A stretch of 64,000 nucleotides of DNA from Phorcus lineatus. Its lineage: Eukaryota; Mollusca; Gastropoda; Trochida; Trochidae. The number at the start of each line of letters is the position of its first letter. Position 1 is the stretch's first letter. The notes beneath the pieces are model-generated. The model saw only the letters and a list, made by a program, of their open reading frames with translations. It was not told the DNA's origin and did no database searches. Below, piece after piece: positions 36,031-47,904 of this stretch. Position numbers and translations under genes: made by a program. The stretch covers positions 13,942,924 through 14,006,923 of the forward strand of contig OV121097.1 of the NCBI GenBank assembly GCA_921293015.1, read 5' to 3'.

Positions 36031-38185
36031 TATCTTCTTTTCACCCAGTGTTTCATCCACCAAACGACTGTAGTAATGAATCTGATTGTATTATTCAGAT
36101 ACAGTATATTTTCCTCGTCTTGTTTTGATTAACGTACTATATGTCATTCAAAGGTCATGTTTGACCTCCTCCATTCGCCTTCCTTTTCATATTTGTAAAT
36201 TAATTGACCGTGACTTACCCCAACAATTGCCCCTTGCATAATGGCAGCATCAGTAGGCAACATTTTTTCCCATTAGATAATTTACAAAACAAAACTTTCT
36301 GTGAATACTCAGTGTTATTTGAACAAAGTTACAAGTCGTTTATTTTAATCAGAATATAAATTGTAAACAGTATCCATTAAATACACATTTGCCCATCGTT
36401 TAATGGGAACTACTTATATCAAATGTATAATAACTAATAATTACGCCAACACCAAATACCGACATAAACTAGAATGTATCTTAAGTATGAGTTTTTGTAT
36501 ACAGTTCAACATAGTTTAGAATAAGTATGATGTAAACATGTCTTAGGACATAATTACGTCCCATACAACGCCCATACCAAAAGGTAAACTGAAACTATAC
36601 GTCTTGAGAATAGTTTCTGAGCTATTATACCATCTATACAATCGGTGATATACCGAAATCCAATGGCGAATAGATAATACTTATTTGTACTTGATCTGTA
36701 AAATAGAGATTCAGGTTCAAACTTTAATGTTCATTATAATAAATACGTCACAATATTTACGATGGCATGATACACGAGACAGTACAGGTTTAGGATTGCT
36801 GTCAATTTGATGTCTTTATACATAATTAAAGGAGCTAGACTGAATATATCAATATGCCTCCTTAGAGGTATAGCAACAAGATAATATTGTGCCATGTCCT
36901 TCAGAATGCGTATCTGCATCAAAGGAAGACCCTGGCATATAAATAGCAGGGTAGTCGTGTCACTTTATCATAATACACACCCTGATATACATAACGACCA
37001 CAAATACACATCATTGCTCCCACTGTAATTGCTGGTAATTAAGTAAGAGAATCACTTGGTGCAAAATACAGAACTGGTATTGAATTAAAGTGATATTCAA
37101 CAAATGTCTTTATTCGATTTGCATGTAGTTTGTATATTGTCAGATATAATGTGTGTAAGAAAGGCTACTTTGAAAGATTATTCCCAAAGAAAAATGCAGG
37201 TAATGATAAGTCATATTTGATTAGTGTTAAGAAAGAATATTATATTACGTGTTATTAGTGCATATTAGTCTAAATTTATTATTATTATTTGTTTACCTTC
37301 TACTTTTTGTAAACATGTTGTGACTGTAATAGTTGTATATTCAATGATCATACATAAACAAGTTGCAACGTTTCAATCATCATTTTGTTATGTTAAGCGG
37401 AATCAACACATGGTTTTGTATCCAATATTTATACTTTTGCAAACTATTGGACTGACTGATGTAACAATTTTTGCAAGTCATGTCAAATAGATGTCTAAAT
37501 ACTAATTTTGACGCTCATGTCAGTGATTTAACTACAGTTGACAAAACATTTGAAAAGACGGTTTTTTGAAGATCTAATTGTATAATAAATCCAAAATAAT
37601 ATATAACTCGGCCAACTTGAAATATATTTTATATACACATTTTGATTTGTAATTAACATTTTAGGTTATCGAGCAAATTATCAAGTCAATAATCATATTT
37701 CGTTTAATCTGCAACATCAATGCTTTATGATAGTGTGGAGTCAGATTCACTACGTTATCTAAAATTTTCCAAAGTTCCCCCTTTCCTGCCACGAGTTTGA
37801 ATAAGTTAAGACTTCTGTTGTTCTACATTTAACCTTTGAATTTTGTTCTTTTGTCATACTTGCACTAGTGATTGTGATGAAAATGTTTGACAATGCCATT
37901 CAAACTCATGATATTAATGTCAAATTACATATCTTTGAAGTTGTAAATCAATAATACCTTTTGCATATTGTTTTTGTAGAAGTAAAGAATGTTTTTAAAA
38001 ATTTTCAATAATTTCCTCTAGTTTCATATAGTTTAATATAATTTCCAAGAGTATCCTTCGTTTGGAAACTAGGCGTATACTCTGCATGAAATTATAGGAA
38101 ACTGCCAGTTTCCTCTCGTATACTGTAGCTGAAATTCGGCATTTCCTTCTCATGAAACCTCATTAAACTACTCTATTTTCTCCAG
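36031..38185. other. Intron, 3' part
   Basis: No gene. The last 170 bases (38000-38170) contain repeated TTTCCT/AGGAAA and GTTTAAT motifs like those at 20800-20960. The acceptor TCTATTTTCTCCAG ends at 38185. Confidence 0.45.
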
Positions 38186-38431
38186 TGCGAGATGTCAAAA
38201 AAGCTGACTACAGCAGGAAAATCCGTCACAGTTGCCTTGTCAACTGAATGTGGAACTCTCTGCCACAAGGATCAGACTTGCCATGCCTTCAGCTTCCGTA
38301 AAGGGGGACAACTCAACTGCCTCTTGGGGATCCCTGGAAACTTGGACTCTGACAGCGACTGGCGTACCTACATCATCAAGGACTGCTACACCCCAACAAC
38401 CTGTCCTGGCGTCAACGATACACGCAATTAA
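38186..38431 (+). CDS. PAN/Apple-like terminal exon
   Basis: After the acceptor TATTTTCTCCAG the frame reads CEMSKKLTTAGKSV, then TECGTLCHKDQTCHAFSFRK, LNCLLG and YIIKDC, ending ...GVNDTRN and TAA at 38429. The spacing C...C....C.AF.F......C.L is that of PAN/Apple domains, small disulphide-bonded adhesion modules of secreted proteins. It probably ends the protein that starts at 7915, since fucolectin-like and PAN modules occur together in mollusc secreted proteins. The acceptor phase is 0, whereas the better donor of exon 3 (8972) leaves phase 1. A weaker donor, CAG|GTGCCT at 8962, gives phase 0 and a 240-residue product. Otherwise a small exon is missing or the genes are separate. No AATAAA was seen nearby. 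Confidence 0.6.
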   Translation, partial: CEMSKKLTTAGKSVTVALSTECGTLCHKDQTCHAFSFRKGGQLNCLLGIPGNLDSDSDWRTYIIKDCYTPTTCPGVNDTRN

Positions 38432-38981
38432 CTTATTTTCTTATCGTGCAAATACTTCAAATAGTTTAAAATGACCAATGTTCATACTGTTTTCTTGATA
38501 CAATATTTCAAAAAGTTTACGAAAAGAAGATCAGCCTATAGTGTTTGTAAATCAGAGGATGCACCACTGCTTAGCCCTCCTCACTTTTTTTCGAAATGTT
38601 TTTTTTTCAAAATGACTATTTTCCCCTTTCTACTACATATTTCCCAATAACTGGTCTAGTATTGTTACATGACTATAATTAGTCCTTGTCAGTAATGGGA
38701 ACATCTTTTGTACTTTCCGATTCAACTTGATCAGATTTGTTTTCTTGTTTGTTTTTGTCAAGAATTTAAGAATTGAGGACTGCGCTTTTGACAATGACAT
38801 TTTGTTTACATCAAGACAACACGTGTGACAGACGTGAGGCCCGAAGACTCGGTTGCTATACGACGATCGTAGAATTACCGAGGTTATACACGCGACAAAC
38901 GAGTTCTCACGGAAAAATCTTTGTTCATTGTCAAACACCAGTAATTCTTGAACCTCTCAATCGGAAAAAAAGATATTGCCC

Positions 38982-39039
<58 letters not shown>

Positions 39040-39040
39040 T
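38982..39040. repeat. (ATT)n microsatellite
   Basis: About 19 consecutive ATT units. Confidence 0.95.
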
Positions 39041-39248
39041 GTGCCTGTAGGTTTATGATTAATGATGATCTTCTTTTGAAATTGTCAAGCAAGATTTTAA
39101 TTTCGTTAATTGTTTTCAGAAAGTTGAACTTAAAACTAGTTATCTCGAAAACAGAAAAATATAAAACTTAAATGTGAAATTGCCGAACTATAAGACCAGG
39201 TACGTTTCACTATTTACCAGCAGCGTGCACTATACCAACCTCGGCGTT

Positions 39249-39273
39249 ATACCAACCTCGCCGAGGTTGGTAT
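39249..39273. repeat. Short perfect palindrome
   Basis: Arms ATACCAACCTCG and CGAGGTTGGTAT around a single base, with a third copy of the arm at 39232-39243. Confidence 0.8.
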
Positions 39274-39489
39274 TTCACAACATGATACTGCCTCCTGTAA
39301 CGTTTTAGGAGTAGACAATCTACGTTGCATTTAGTTTACTGTACACAATGTGGCAATCTTTATTTTAGAGTTAATTGTTTTCTTACTTAATAAGATTCTC
39401 ACCTTCTACAAAAGCAACTGCATTAAGCTCTCTCCTTTCGATGCACTACTTAACGTGATGTTATAATATTACTAGAACATTGATTTTGT

Positions 39490-39995
39490 GAAAATTAATT
39501 TCACTAGAAAAAGGCTAATTAGTCCATTCACTGCTAGCGTTATTTTGGACTTGTATAAAATTATTTTCTTTAGACACAGTATAATTGGTCCGTTCACTGC
39601 TAATGTTATTTTGGACTTCTGCTACGTTATTTTCACTTGGTAAAGGAAAACTGGTCCGTTCATTGCTGGTATTTAAGACTTAAATAGCATTATCATTCTT
39701 AGACAAAGTATTGGTCCTTTAAATTTTAATGTCATTTTGGACTTATGTGACATTATTTTCTTTAGACAAAGGATAATTGGTCCGTTCACTGCTAACGTTA
39801 TTTTTTACTTATTTTACATTATTTTCTTCAGACACAGTATAACGATCCGTTCACTGCTAATGTTTTTTTTTTTATTAATATAATATAATTTTAGTTACAC
39901 AAAGGATAATTGGTTCTTTCACTTTCATTTTAGTTTGGACCTATGTAACATTATTTTCATTTGACACAGGATAACTCATCTGTTAACTACAAATA
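39490..39995. repeat. Degenerate tandem array, ~66-base unit
   Basis: About seven units share TTAGACA(C/A)A(G)TATAATTGG, TCCGTTCACTGCTAATG and TTATTTTGGACTT. Strongly diverged from each other. Confidence 0.8.
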
Positions 39996-41160
39996 TTGTT
40001 AATTTTGCGATAAATCCACACAAGGCGCCTATTATTATTTTATTGAAACATTTTTGTGTTTGTTTTCAAAATGTTTATGTAATTTTCTAATTCGCTCGTA
40101 TTTGATTTTTTAGTCATATAACTTATCATTAGATATATTTTCAAGATACAGCTGCTTCGGATTAAAACATCACTCAAGGATTTAAAAAGTTAAGTTTGGA
40201 TTTTTTCAAAATGATTTTTGAGTGTGATTAGGGATGCACATTTTATCCACAATCTTTAATCTTCTGTAATCTCTTTGTTTTTACCTATAACTTAAAGCAT
40301 GTGCAATATATTATTCAAGGGCCATATGCTTCTGTATGCAGCTTTTAAATATAAATGTATTACTCTTAGTTATATTCTCGATTTGCTTGAGTGATACTTT
40401 CTTCATTAGATAATTTCCTGTAGTAAAATCAAAATCAATATGCACATGCATTCTTCTGTGAACACTTTGAATTGATGACTTTTTAATTACTTAAATCCGA
40501 TTGCTTATATGACATTCTTCATTGGACAATAGTCCCTTTTTTAAAGAACATAATTCTACGTCGTTGTGATTTTTCTCTCTACAACAAAATCTGATTGTGA
40601 TGTTGTCTGCATAAGTGTTTTTAAAGTTAAATATTCTTTTTTCATCTCTCACTAACGTTCGAGATTATATAGTGGTTCCAACGAGTCTGTTCGTCTGTCA
40701 GTCATAAACTTTTGTCCAACGTATTTCAGAAAAAAATTATTTATCAAAGACTTTACAATTAAATTGAATTAATGCACATGTTTTCTACCCTATTTGCAGA
40801 AGTTCAGTGCGAATATACAAACTATTTTGTGTTATTCAAAAGGACTAATATTCATTCTTTTCTTCATTTCCCTGAGATCCAAATTTTTCTGACATCTTGC
40901 ATAAAATCTGTTCAACACACGCTCTTTAAATTTTGGACATGTGACCTGCACTTGCCGAAAAGATGCAGCTGCAGTGTGGTTATGATGGATTTGTGTTGAC
41001 CAATCAGAACTGATTACTGCTAATAGTGATAGTCAAATTGGTCTTGGGTCCGTGGCCAGGAGTATGAGAGAATGATATCTTTTCGTCTTGTTAATACTGT
41101 TTTCTTAAGTATACCTTCCTGTATTAGCTTGTAATCGACGACTGTCTCTCTTGGTTGATT
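39996..41160. other. Non-coding; start of duplicated block A
   Basis: No gene recognised. The segment 40850-40980 (GAGATCCAAATTTTTCTGAC, AAAGATGCAGCTGCAGTG) is matched in the same orientation at 55225-55345. Confidence 0.5.
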
Positions 41161-42800
41161 GTTAAAAGTTCGTTACTACTAATGTTATCTATCTACATAG
41201 ATACATTTATTGGATTTCTTGATGATTTAATAGATATGTGATAATTGATTGTTAAAAGTTCGTTACTACTAATGTTATCTATTTACATAAATACATTTCT
41301 TGGATTTCTAGATGATTTTATAGATATGTGATAATTGATTGTTAAAAGTTCGTTACTACTAATGTTATCTATCTACATAAATACATTTATTGGATTTCTT
41401 GATGATTTTATAGATATGTGATAATTGATTGTTAAAAGTTCGTTACTACTAATGTTATCTATCTACATAAATACATTTATTGGATTTCTTGATGATGTTA
41501 TAGATATGTGATAACTGATTGTTAAAAGTTCGTTACTACTAATGTTATCTATCTACATAAATATATTTATTGGATTTCCTAGATGATTTTATAGATATGT
41601 GATAATTGATTGAATCTGTTATCTACAGGTATATTTTTTTTTATTTCTTTGAGGTAACAGCTTCTCTAGTTCAGTTTATAGCTACTTTGAAAAGGAGGAA
41701 GCACGTTTTTTATGGAAATAGGGGCATCTTACGTAAAGGGAAATATGTTACCAAATGTAGACACAAATTCCAATCAATTGAGTTTTTAAAGTTAATTTAG
41801 ACAAAACGAATTCATGTAAAGTTTGTTCACACTATAATAACCACTAAAGTTTTCGCTTCATACGTGACACCTCCTTTTGTCTGTTGGTAACTTATTTGAT
41901 AAAAGGAACTTTGCATAACTAATATTCAATGGAGCAATAAAACAATTGAAACATAAAAGACGTGCTACAGCCCCCTCTTATTGTTGATTTCGTTGTTCCT
42001 GGTGTTAATTGAAATCTGATTGCTTGTAAAAAAATATATTTATTGCTACGCTTATTATTCGTTTTGATGTTTAAACACCCTTTTAGTGATAAATGCAACA
42101 TTAATGTAAATGATCAAATGTTTCTCAATTGAAATTAATTAATCGTGATATTTTTGTTCAGTCGTTATGCTAAAAATCTTCAGTAGACATTTGACTTTTT
42201 AGTTTTGCTATTGGATGTTATTGGTATCCAACATGTATTTACTTTTGAGGCTATTCTATGTAACTTTGAATAAACAAAAATCAAACACGAATGTGAAAAT
42301 GATCACATAATTTTTTATTGAAATTAATTCATCTAAATATTTTCTGTATTTACTACGATCGTTTTGTTAACATTTTTCAGGAGATGTTTTACTTTGGAAT
42401 TTTACTGTTGATTGTTACTGGTACTAAACATGTATTAACTTTTAAGGCTGTTCTATGTAATTATTTGTAATTTTCATAAGTTTACCAAATTATGCCTTTT
42501 GATACGTGTTAATAGTTTGCTTACAGTTGCTTACAATAAACTCTTGATTTAACTATAATAAGTTTGTTGTGAGTGAATGTCACGCTAAATCTGATTTGAT
42601 GAACGGGTATTCAATACACAGCTTATGCATCACTGTAATCGATAATACGTCAACTTATGCGGATGTGTTCTATTCAGTTATTGGTACACAGATCCACGGC
42701 AATTGTGAAAAGCATACCACGATGAGATAATTCAAGAAGCGCCAGTAAAATCTTAAACAGTTGATAATGATGCTGCCGTAAAATGGTGATCGAGACAAAT
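40850..42800. repeat. Diverged duplicated block, copy A
   Basis: Collinear matches to 55225-57125 in the same orientation: 40850-40980, 41140-41240, 42490-42560 (TTGCTTACAATAAAC) and 42600-42800. Between them lies an internal duplication of about 205 bases (42110-42300 and 42310-42500). It could be two copies of a long unclassified repeat or a segmental duplication. Confidence 0.6.
41161..41610. repeat. Exact 90-base tandem array (5 units)
   Basis: GTTAAAAGTTCGTTACTACT recurs at 41161, 41251, 41341, 41431 and 41521, i.e. exactly every 90 bases, with few substitutions between units. Young expansion within block copy A. Confidence 0.95.
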
Positions 42801-43079
42801 TACTTTGAATTTCATTAATGTTTATTCAAGTAAATATGGCAACATAAGGTAAGGTTTGATATAATGGAAAATAGTGAATCGAATAATTTTGTACAATCAA
42901 ATTACTCTTTGAAAAAAGGAGATGAGAATGATAAAAGGAACTGTTTTGAAGTGTTATTCATTTCAGTTGATTATGTCATAAAAGAGCTTTCAATGGTTGA
43001 ATGGAAAAGGATATACACTTTTATACATGATACACATTAATCTATTATATAAGATACCCACGGCATTAAAACAATGGCG

Positions 43080-43334
43080 AACAATGGGACCGACGATGTG
43101 CTTTATTTGACGATACAACCATGCGCGATGTTAATGACGTCATTTCAGTAACGTTACATATGACGTCATATTGGTGAAGTCCATTGATCAAACTTGAGGG
43201 GGCTATTGTCCATCATGGCTGACTCGGCGTCTGTCGATTCGAAACCAAAAGGAGAGGTGTGGGTTTGCAGAGAAAGAAAAGCACGGATTAGAGACGTAAC
43301 GTATCCCCTGGGGACATTTTCAAATTCATATTGA
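43080..43334 (+). promoter_or_regulatory. Promoter-like patch with paired CREs and a short ORF
   Basis: Two perfect TGACGTCA palindromes (43135-43142 and 43161-43168) lie 26 bases apart, about 50-80 bases before an ATG in good context (CATCATGGCT, 43215). The frame MADSASVDSKPKGEVWVC runs 39 codons to 43334; a GAG|GTGTGG at 43257 could be a weak donor. The patch is much less AT-rich than its surroundings. The product is not recognised. It could be the 5' end of a gene, a processed fragment, or part of a repeat. Confidence 0.35.
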
Positions 43335-44636
43335 TTGTTCAATAAATTTGATTCTATTTATATTGGAGAGCCCACCCCTATACATGATAATGCACTCGTC
43401 CGAATATGTTCGATGGCGAGAGGCATCACTGTTTTCAAAATATTTTTGTTAAAAATACCATAATTTTTCAACTATTTTGATATATAAAGCAAGTAATTGT
43501 AAAGGGTATCCCTTCGTGTTTTATGCTCCCTGCTATGTTTTATTCAACGATAGATGCACACCAACTCGTCTTCTATTTCTTAAATAATCTCCGAGCTCAG
43601 TTATTATATGTTGTGAAATATAACGACGACCATTATTTGCATGTAAAAACTATGGCACAGAATCATATGCGCCAACTCAATTTTTAGATTTATGTATATA
43701 CAAAATCATTTATTACAATAATCAACGTAATGATATCAAACATGTATATTTCTACAAGTTACAGTAAATCTGTTTCAAAAAGTAAACCTACATAGTACTT
43801 TATTTTCTAGGAAATACCCATTTTTACTGAAAATTGAAGTCTATCTACTACACATTTACAAAACATGATAAGTTGACACGTTACGATGAAAAAACAATGT
43901 TATTGTCACCATATTGCAAAAAATCATTTATCTTTATGTTCGGAAAGATTTGCAGCATTTCCAAAGTTTTTTTATCACTTTTATTAAACAGCAAAGATAC
44001 AAAAATTGCTATTCTCGTATCTTCGTTGTTAATTTCTCTAGAAAGTGCAAAATATGATGCTTAGTAGTATATAGTTAAAATGGGAAATGATTTATCTTCC
44101 ATATTTGTATTTTGATATTTTCTCTCTTTAACTGATAAAGGATTGGGTATTTTACACATGATACGTAAATATGTAAATATTTGTGTTGAATTTGAAAACA
44201 ATTTGAAGTACATTAAAACGTCCTAGTCGTGGTTGCAGCTTTTGTCTACTTGTGAGATATTTGCCTATCCAGGATATATTTTCATATCAGGTATATGGTA
44301 AATCAGGTATATCATGTCTGGTATATCACTGGTAATGTTGACAATATAAGAAAGACGAATTGCATGTTATGAACATTCTTGAGTCCTGTTGCTCGAGTTG
44401 TGTGAAAAACCATGGAATGGTTTTATAGGACAAATAAAAATGCAATAGGTAACTTTGTTATTCAAAAATATGTTGCAACATATAGCATAATTGTAATGTA
44501 AGTTTTCTAAATTGATTTCTTAATTTTCATTGCTCATGATTTTACAACGTTGAGATTGCTTTAAAAGAACAAACACGAGGCTACAAAGACTTGTTATAAG
44601 TTGAATAATTAGATGGTACCATCAGGGAACCAGTAA
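43335..44636. other. AT-rich non-coding sequence
   Basis: Nothing recognised; the frame at 43834 has no domain signature. Confidence 0.4.
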
Positions 44637-44755
44637 TGTCTAGCTCCAGACAGCCAGTATCTGCTCCGTGACGTCACTAATATACTCGCTGCCATCAGAA
44701 GGCTTCAAGGTGAAAAAGCTCTAACACAGCAACAAACGATTGCTGTCACTCTCTA
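44637..44755 (+). CDS. Coding-looking fragment, unassigned
   Basis: The frame LAPDSQYLLRDVTNILAAIR is followed by RLQGEKALTQQQTIAVTL and a stop at 44753. It has an amphipathic, protein-like composition in a GC island, with in-frame TAA just upstream. CTCCAG or CTAG near 44640-44646 could be acceptors. No family recognised. Confidence 0.25.
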
Positions 44756-45035
44756 AAAGTGAAGCTCCTAACTCATAGGATTCGCAATGAAACTCCGAAC
44801 AAAGATTAAAGAAACGAGTAGACAAACGAAACTTTTTGTTATGTTATTAAGTTTTCTTTGAATTTTTTAAGCATAACAAATTGTCCACCATATACTCCCC
44901 AAAAAAATTATACTTGAAGCAAATTTCAACAAATTTGGTAATATTCACAGAATTTCATACACTTAACGTTTAACACATATTCTCGAACCAATTTATTTGT
45001 TTGTAAACTAACAATTTGGTTCGAGATTATCGATG

Positions 45036-45200
45036 ATGTCAATTCCTAGTGTTGTCAAGATTCTTAACAACAATGCCCCCGCAAGGGAAGGCAGGTCAAT
45101 TACCGTAGAGGTACTCGAAGGGAGGCGCCCTGACTTGGAGGCTGCAGTCATGTCTCATGCAGGTTCCCTTGAGCGCAGCCCTAACGAGTCATGTCAGTAA
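45036..45200 (+). CDS. Coding-looking 54-codon frame, unassigned
   Basis: MSIPSVVKILNNNAP, then REGRSITVEVLEGRRPDLEA and AVMSHAGSLERSPNES, then a stop. GC-rich relative to its neighbours and with balanced composition, 0.28 kb beyond the fragment at 44637. Product not recognised; it may be a piece of a decayed gene or element. Confidence 0.3.
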   Translation: MSIPSVVKILNNNAPAREGRSITVEVLEGRRPDLEAAVMSHAGSLERSPNESCQ

Positions 45201-47009
45201 TCAGCGGTGTAAAAGAAAAAGAAGCGATTAGAATCCCACATTAACAATTGGTGTAGGTATAAATTATGTTGTAACATCAAGGGTAACAATGCCAGCATAT
45301 TTTCTAAACATACTGTTGATGCCAGGAAATAACCATGTTCCATCGGTTAATTTGACACAGCTTATCAAATATAAATATGTATTATACATATGTTATGTAA
45401 TCCGATACCATACTTTTTATGTCATAAGTATCTAATTCTTGTAAGATTTTTGGCAGGTTGCCACCATTTGAAAAGATGTAATAATTTTTATTTTAACCTT
45501 GTAAGTGTAAATTGGCAAAAAAGGCTGCAATGCCCTTTTTTATCTAAGATATATACATCTCCATGTCAATATATCAATAATAAGTGTAACCTGGCCCAGG
45601 TTCCGACAGGTATTCTCCACCATTTACAAACTACTGTTGATAAGATAGTATTTCTAACCAACTTCTAGGTACAAAGAATCGTGATATTTCATGATATTCC
45701 TTGGCGGCCTCCTGTTGAAACCTTTGATAGAAATCCTTTTTTCTATTGAATAATAGATTGGAAATGAAGTTGATCTTCTTTGGAAAACTGGTCACACAGA
45801 AACATGGCACTAAAACATTAATCATCTTACCTTAAGCTATTTCACATATACAAAGGTAGAATTCGAACCCACTATAGTCGCTTGAAGGAATGGAATATGT
45901 GGAAATGTAAGAATAATACATGACTAAACTCGCTCTAAAACACCGTATTGATATCCATAAACATAGCAGAAAGTCAAACAAACTCTGATAAGTTTAGTCT
46001 AGGGCCCCCTGCTGATAACTACGACCACGAGACAACGGTAATGGATTGCGTTGGTGACATGGAAATTATGATTTATTAATCGCCATCGTCATACAGCTGC
46101 ATACCAAAAGTTTGTTCACATACCTGCGTATCGTAGTGTAAATATCATGTAATTTGGCATGTGTTTGAGGCTCATAGCATCGCGAAAAAGAAACGGATAT
46201 TTAGAATTTTCAATACAGAAGTGAGGACCCATTGCACCTTGACACAATCGTATGCCATACCCATCAGATAACCGTATTAGATTTTGGCAGGCCACTGAAG
46301 TGACCAGGGGTCAAATTTTCGAAAAAAGTAAATTTTATTTTTCCCTACAAAATCCTTTATAAGTGATCAACTGCTTTAAAAGCAAGTCATGTTTGTTCGT
46401 TTGCATCAAGCTTGCTTATATGATTTTGCTGCTTGTTTTCTCAGAAAGTCGAAAGGGAATTTTAAATCAAAATTTCAGGGAATTTTTTAAATGTAACCCC
46501 TTTTGTCTTTTTAATCATGCCAAAATTCGAATTTTAGCACGACAGACAAGACAATCCCACAACAAGTTTACAAATGATTTTTTTACAGATTGACAATTGA
46601 AGAACCTCTGTCAGTTCTGCTGAAGTTGTTTTATTGATGTTCAAACCAAACCCAAATTAGATGATATTTGCACTAAGATACAGTGTAAGTGAACAAACTT
46701 TTGATATGCAGCTGTATATATGCACGGCAACCATCTAAGTGAAATTAATAAAATCTCAAACGAAAGATTCTATAACCAATATTTCTAAGCGTACTACAGT
46801 TATCAATTTATAATAAACTGCCTTCAGCATCAATATTCGTTGTTTAATCTTCGAAATTACATGCATCAATATATGATCATATGGTCTTTCAGAGCAGTAA
46901 TTATTTTAACAATGTACACGTAATGCAGGTTCAATTATAGTGTAATAATTTCAGCGTCCTGTTTTAAGAATATATTGTACAGTCGATTTCAAGCACAAAG
47001 GGAGAGTAT
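45201..47009. other. Non-coding stretch
   Basis: No gene recognised. The frames at 45390 and 46363 have no domain signature. Confidence 0.4.
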
Positions 47010-47150
47010 TCAATCAATCAATCTTTATTCTGGTACTATAGGCCTATAGTACATGAAATACATTGCATACATTCGATTTCAAGTAACAACATGCGTTCTA
47101 TGTACAAATGCATAATATATATACATGGACAGATTTTTTAGTTCTCGAGT
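47010..47150 (-). repeat. LINE 3' end
   Basis: On the minus strand: TACTATAGGCCTATAGTACC, then AGAATAAAGATTGATTGATTG, a 3' end with a TTGA tail of the same type as at 24990-25040. Confidence 0.6.
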
Positions 47151-47539
47151 GCTCGTGCTGTTTAATAATTCCTTAAATTTACATTTATTAGGATTGAGAG
47201 GAGAGTATTCATATTTGCGATCACTGAAATTTGAAACAACTGATATCCATGGTTAAAATTTTAATCATGTTGTAATGGTTTCTAGGGTTCCGATTATCTC
47301 AACGATAACATTTTTATAAACCCTTTACAATTTAAGAATCTCTTATTGCAAAGTAAGCATTATCACTAACTCATAACTTAGTCACTCAAATATCATAATG
47401 TATCTATAATTATAATTAGTAATAGTCGATGTTAGTAAATGTCGATGCTTGATGGTCGAGTATTAAAGCAATGATATATTCAGTGCCGTCGTGTAACCTG
47501 ACTCTCAGGATGTAGGTTAGAACCTCGCAAGGTAACAGT

Positions 47540-47890
47540 GGTCTTAAAGTTATTTAGAAAACCTATCCCAGCGTGTAGTTATAAATTGCTATAGCTATAT
47601 GTCGTCCCACAGGGTTCTCTTTAAGCCCACTTTTGTTCACGATCTATATAAATGATTTGTCGTTATCCTTAGTAACATAAGATGAGCCGACGATACATCC
47701 ATCTATGTAATAATTGAAGATTGAAACAATGGCTTGATAAAGATAGCAAATTTGGCCAAAATATGGAAAGTTTATTTCAATTAATCCAAAACAGTCTTAT
47801 TTGATAGAAAACCTAATCCAACTCAGCTTCTAAGTTTATTTTTTAATGATTTCAGGAATCAACTCGAAATTGATTATCAGTTTTGTAAAG
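47540..47890 (+). pseudogene. LINE reverse transcriptase relic
   Basis: Around 47602 the sequence reads YVVPQGSL, then SPLLFTIYINDLSLSL in a shifted frame, a degenerate ADDTSIYVI box (about 47680) and SSKTVLFDRKPNPTQLLSLF, matching the NP.KTE...F..K motif D/E region. This is the Jockey/CR1-like wording of the VPQGS motif. Heavily mutated, with no intact frame. Confidence 0.65.
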
Positions 47891-47904
47891 AGACAATAAG
47901 GAGG

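Larger units (their letters stand above)
38432..39488. other. Downstream flank
   Basis: No gene recognised. It contains an (ATT)n run (38982-39040) and a small palindrome at 39249-39273. Confidence 0.5.

Noticed and set aside
38192..38431. Stand-alone 79-residue gene starting at ATG 38192
   Set aside because: A PAN-like disulphide domain needs secretion, there is no signal peptide, and a strong acceptor lies just upstream, so it is better read as a last exon.
38773..39171. 132-codon plus frame
   Set aside because: Held open by the (ATT)n microsatellite (poly-Ile), with no domain.
41161..41610. Possible CRISPR array
   Set aside because: The whole 90-base unit repeats, with no constant repeat alternating with unique spacers, and the genome is eukaryotic.
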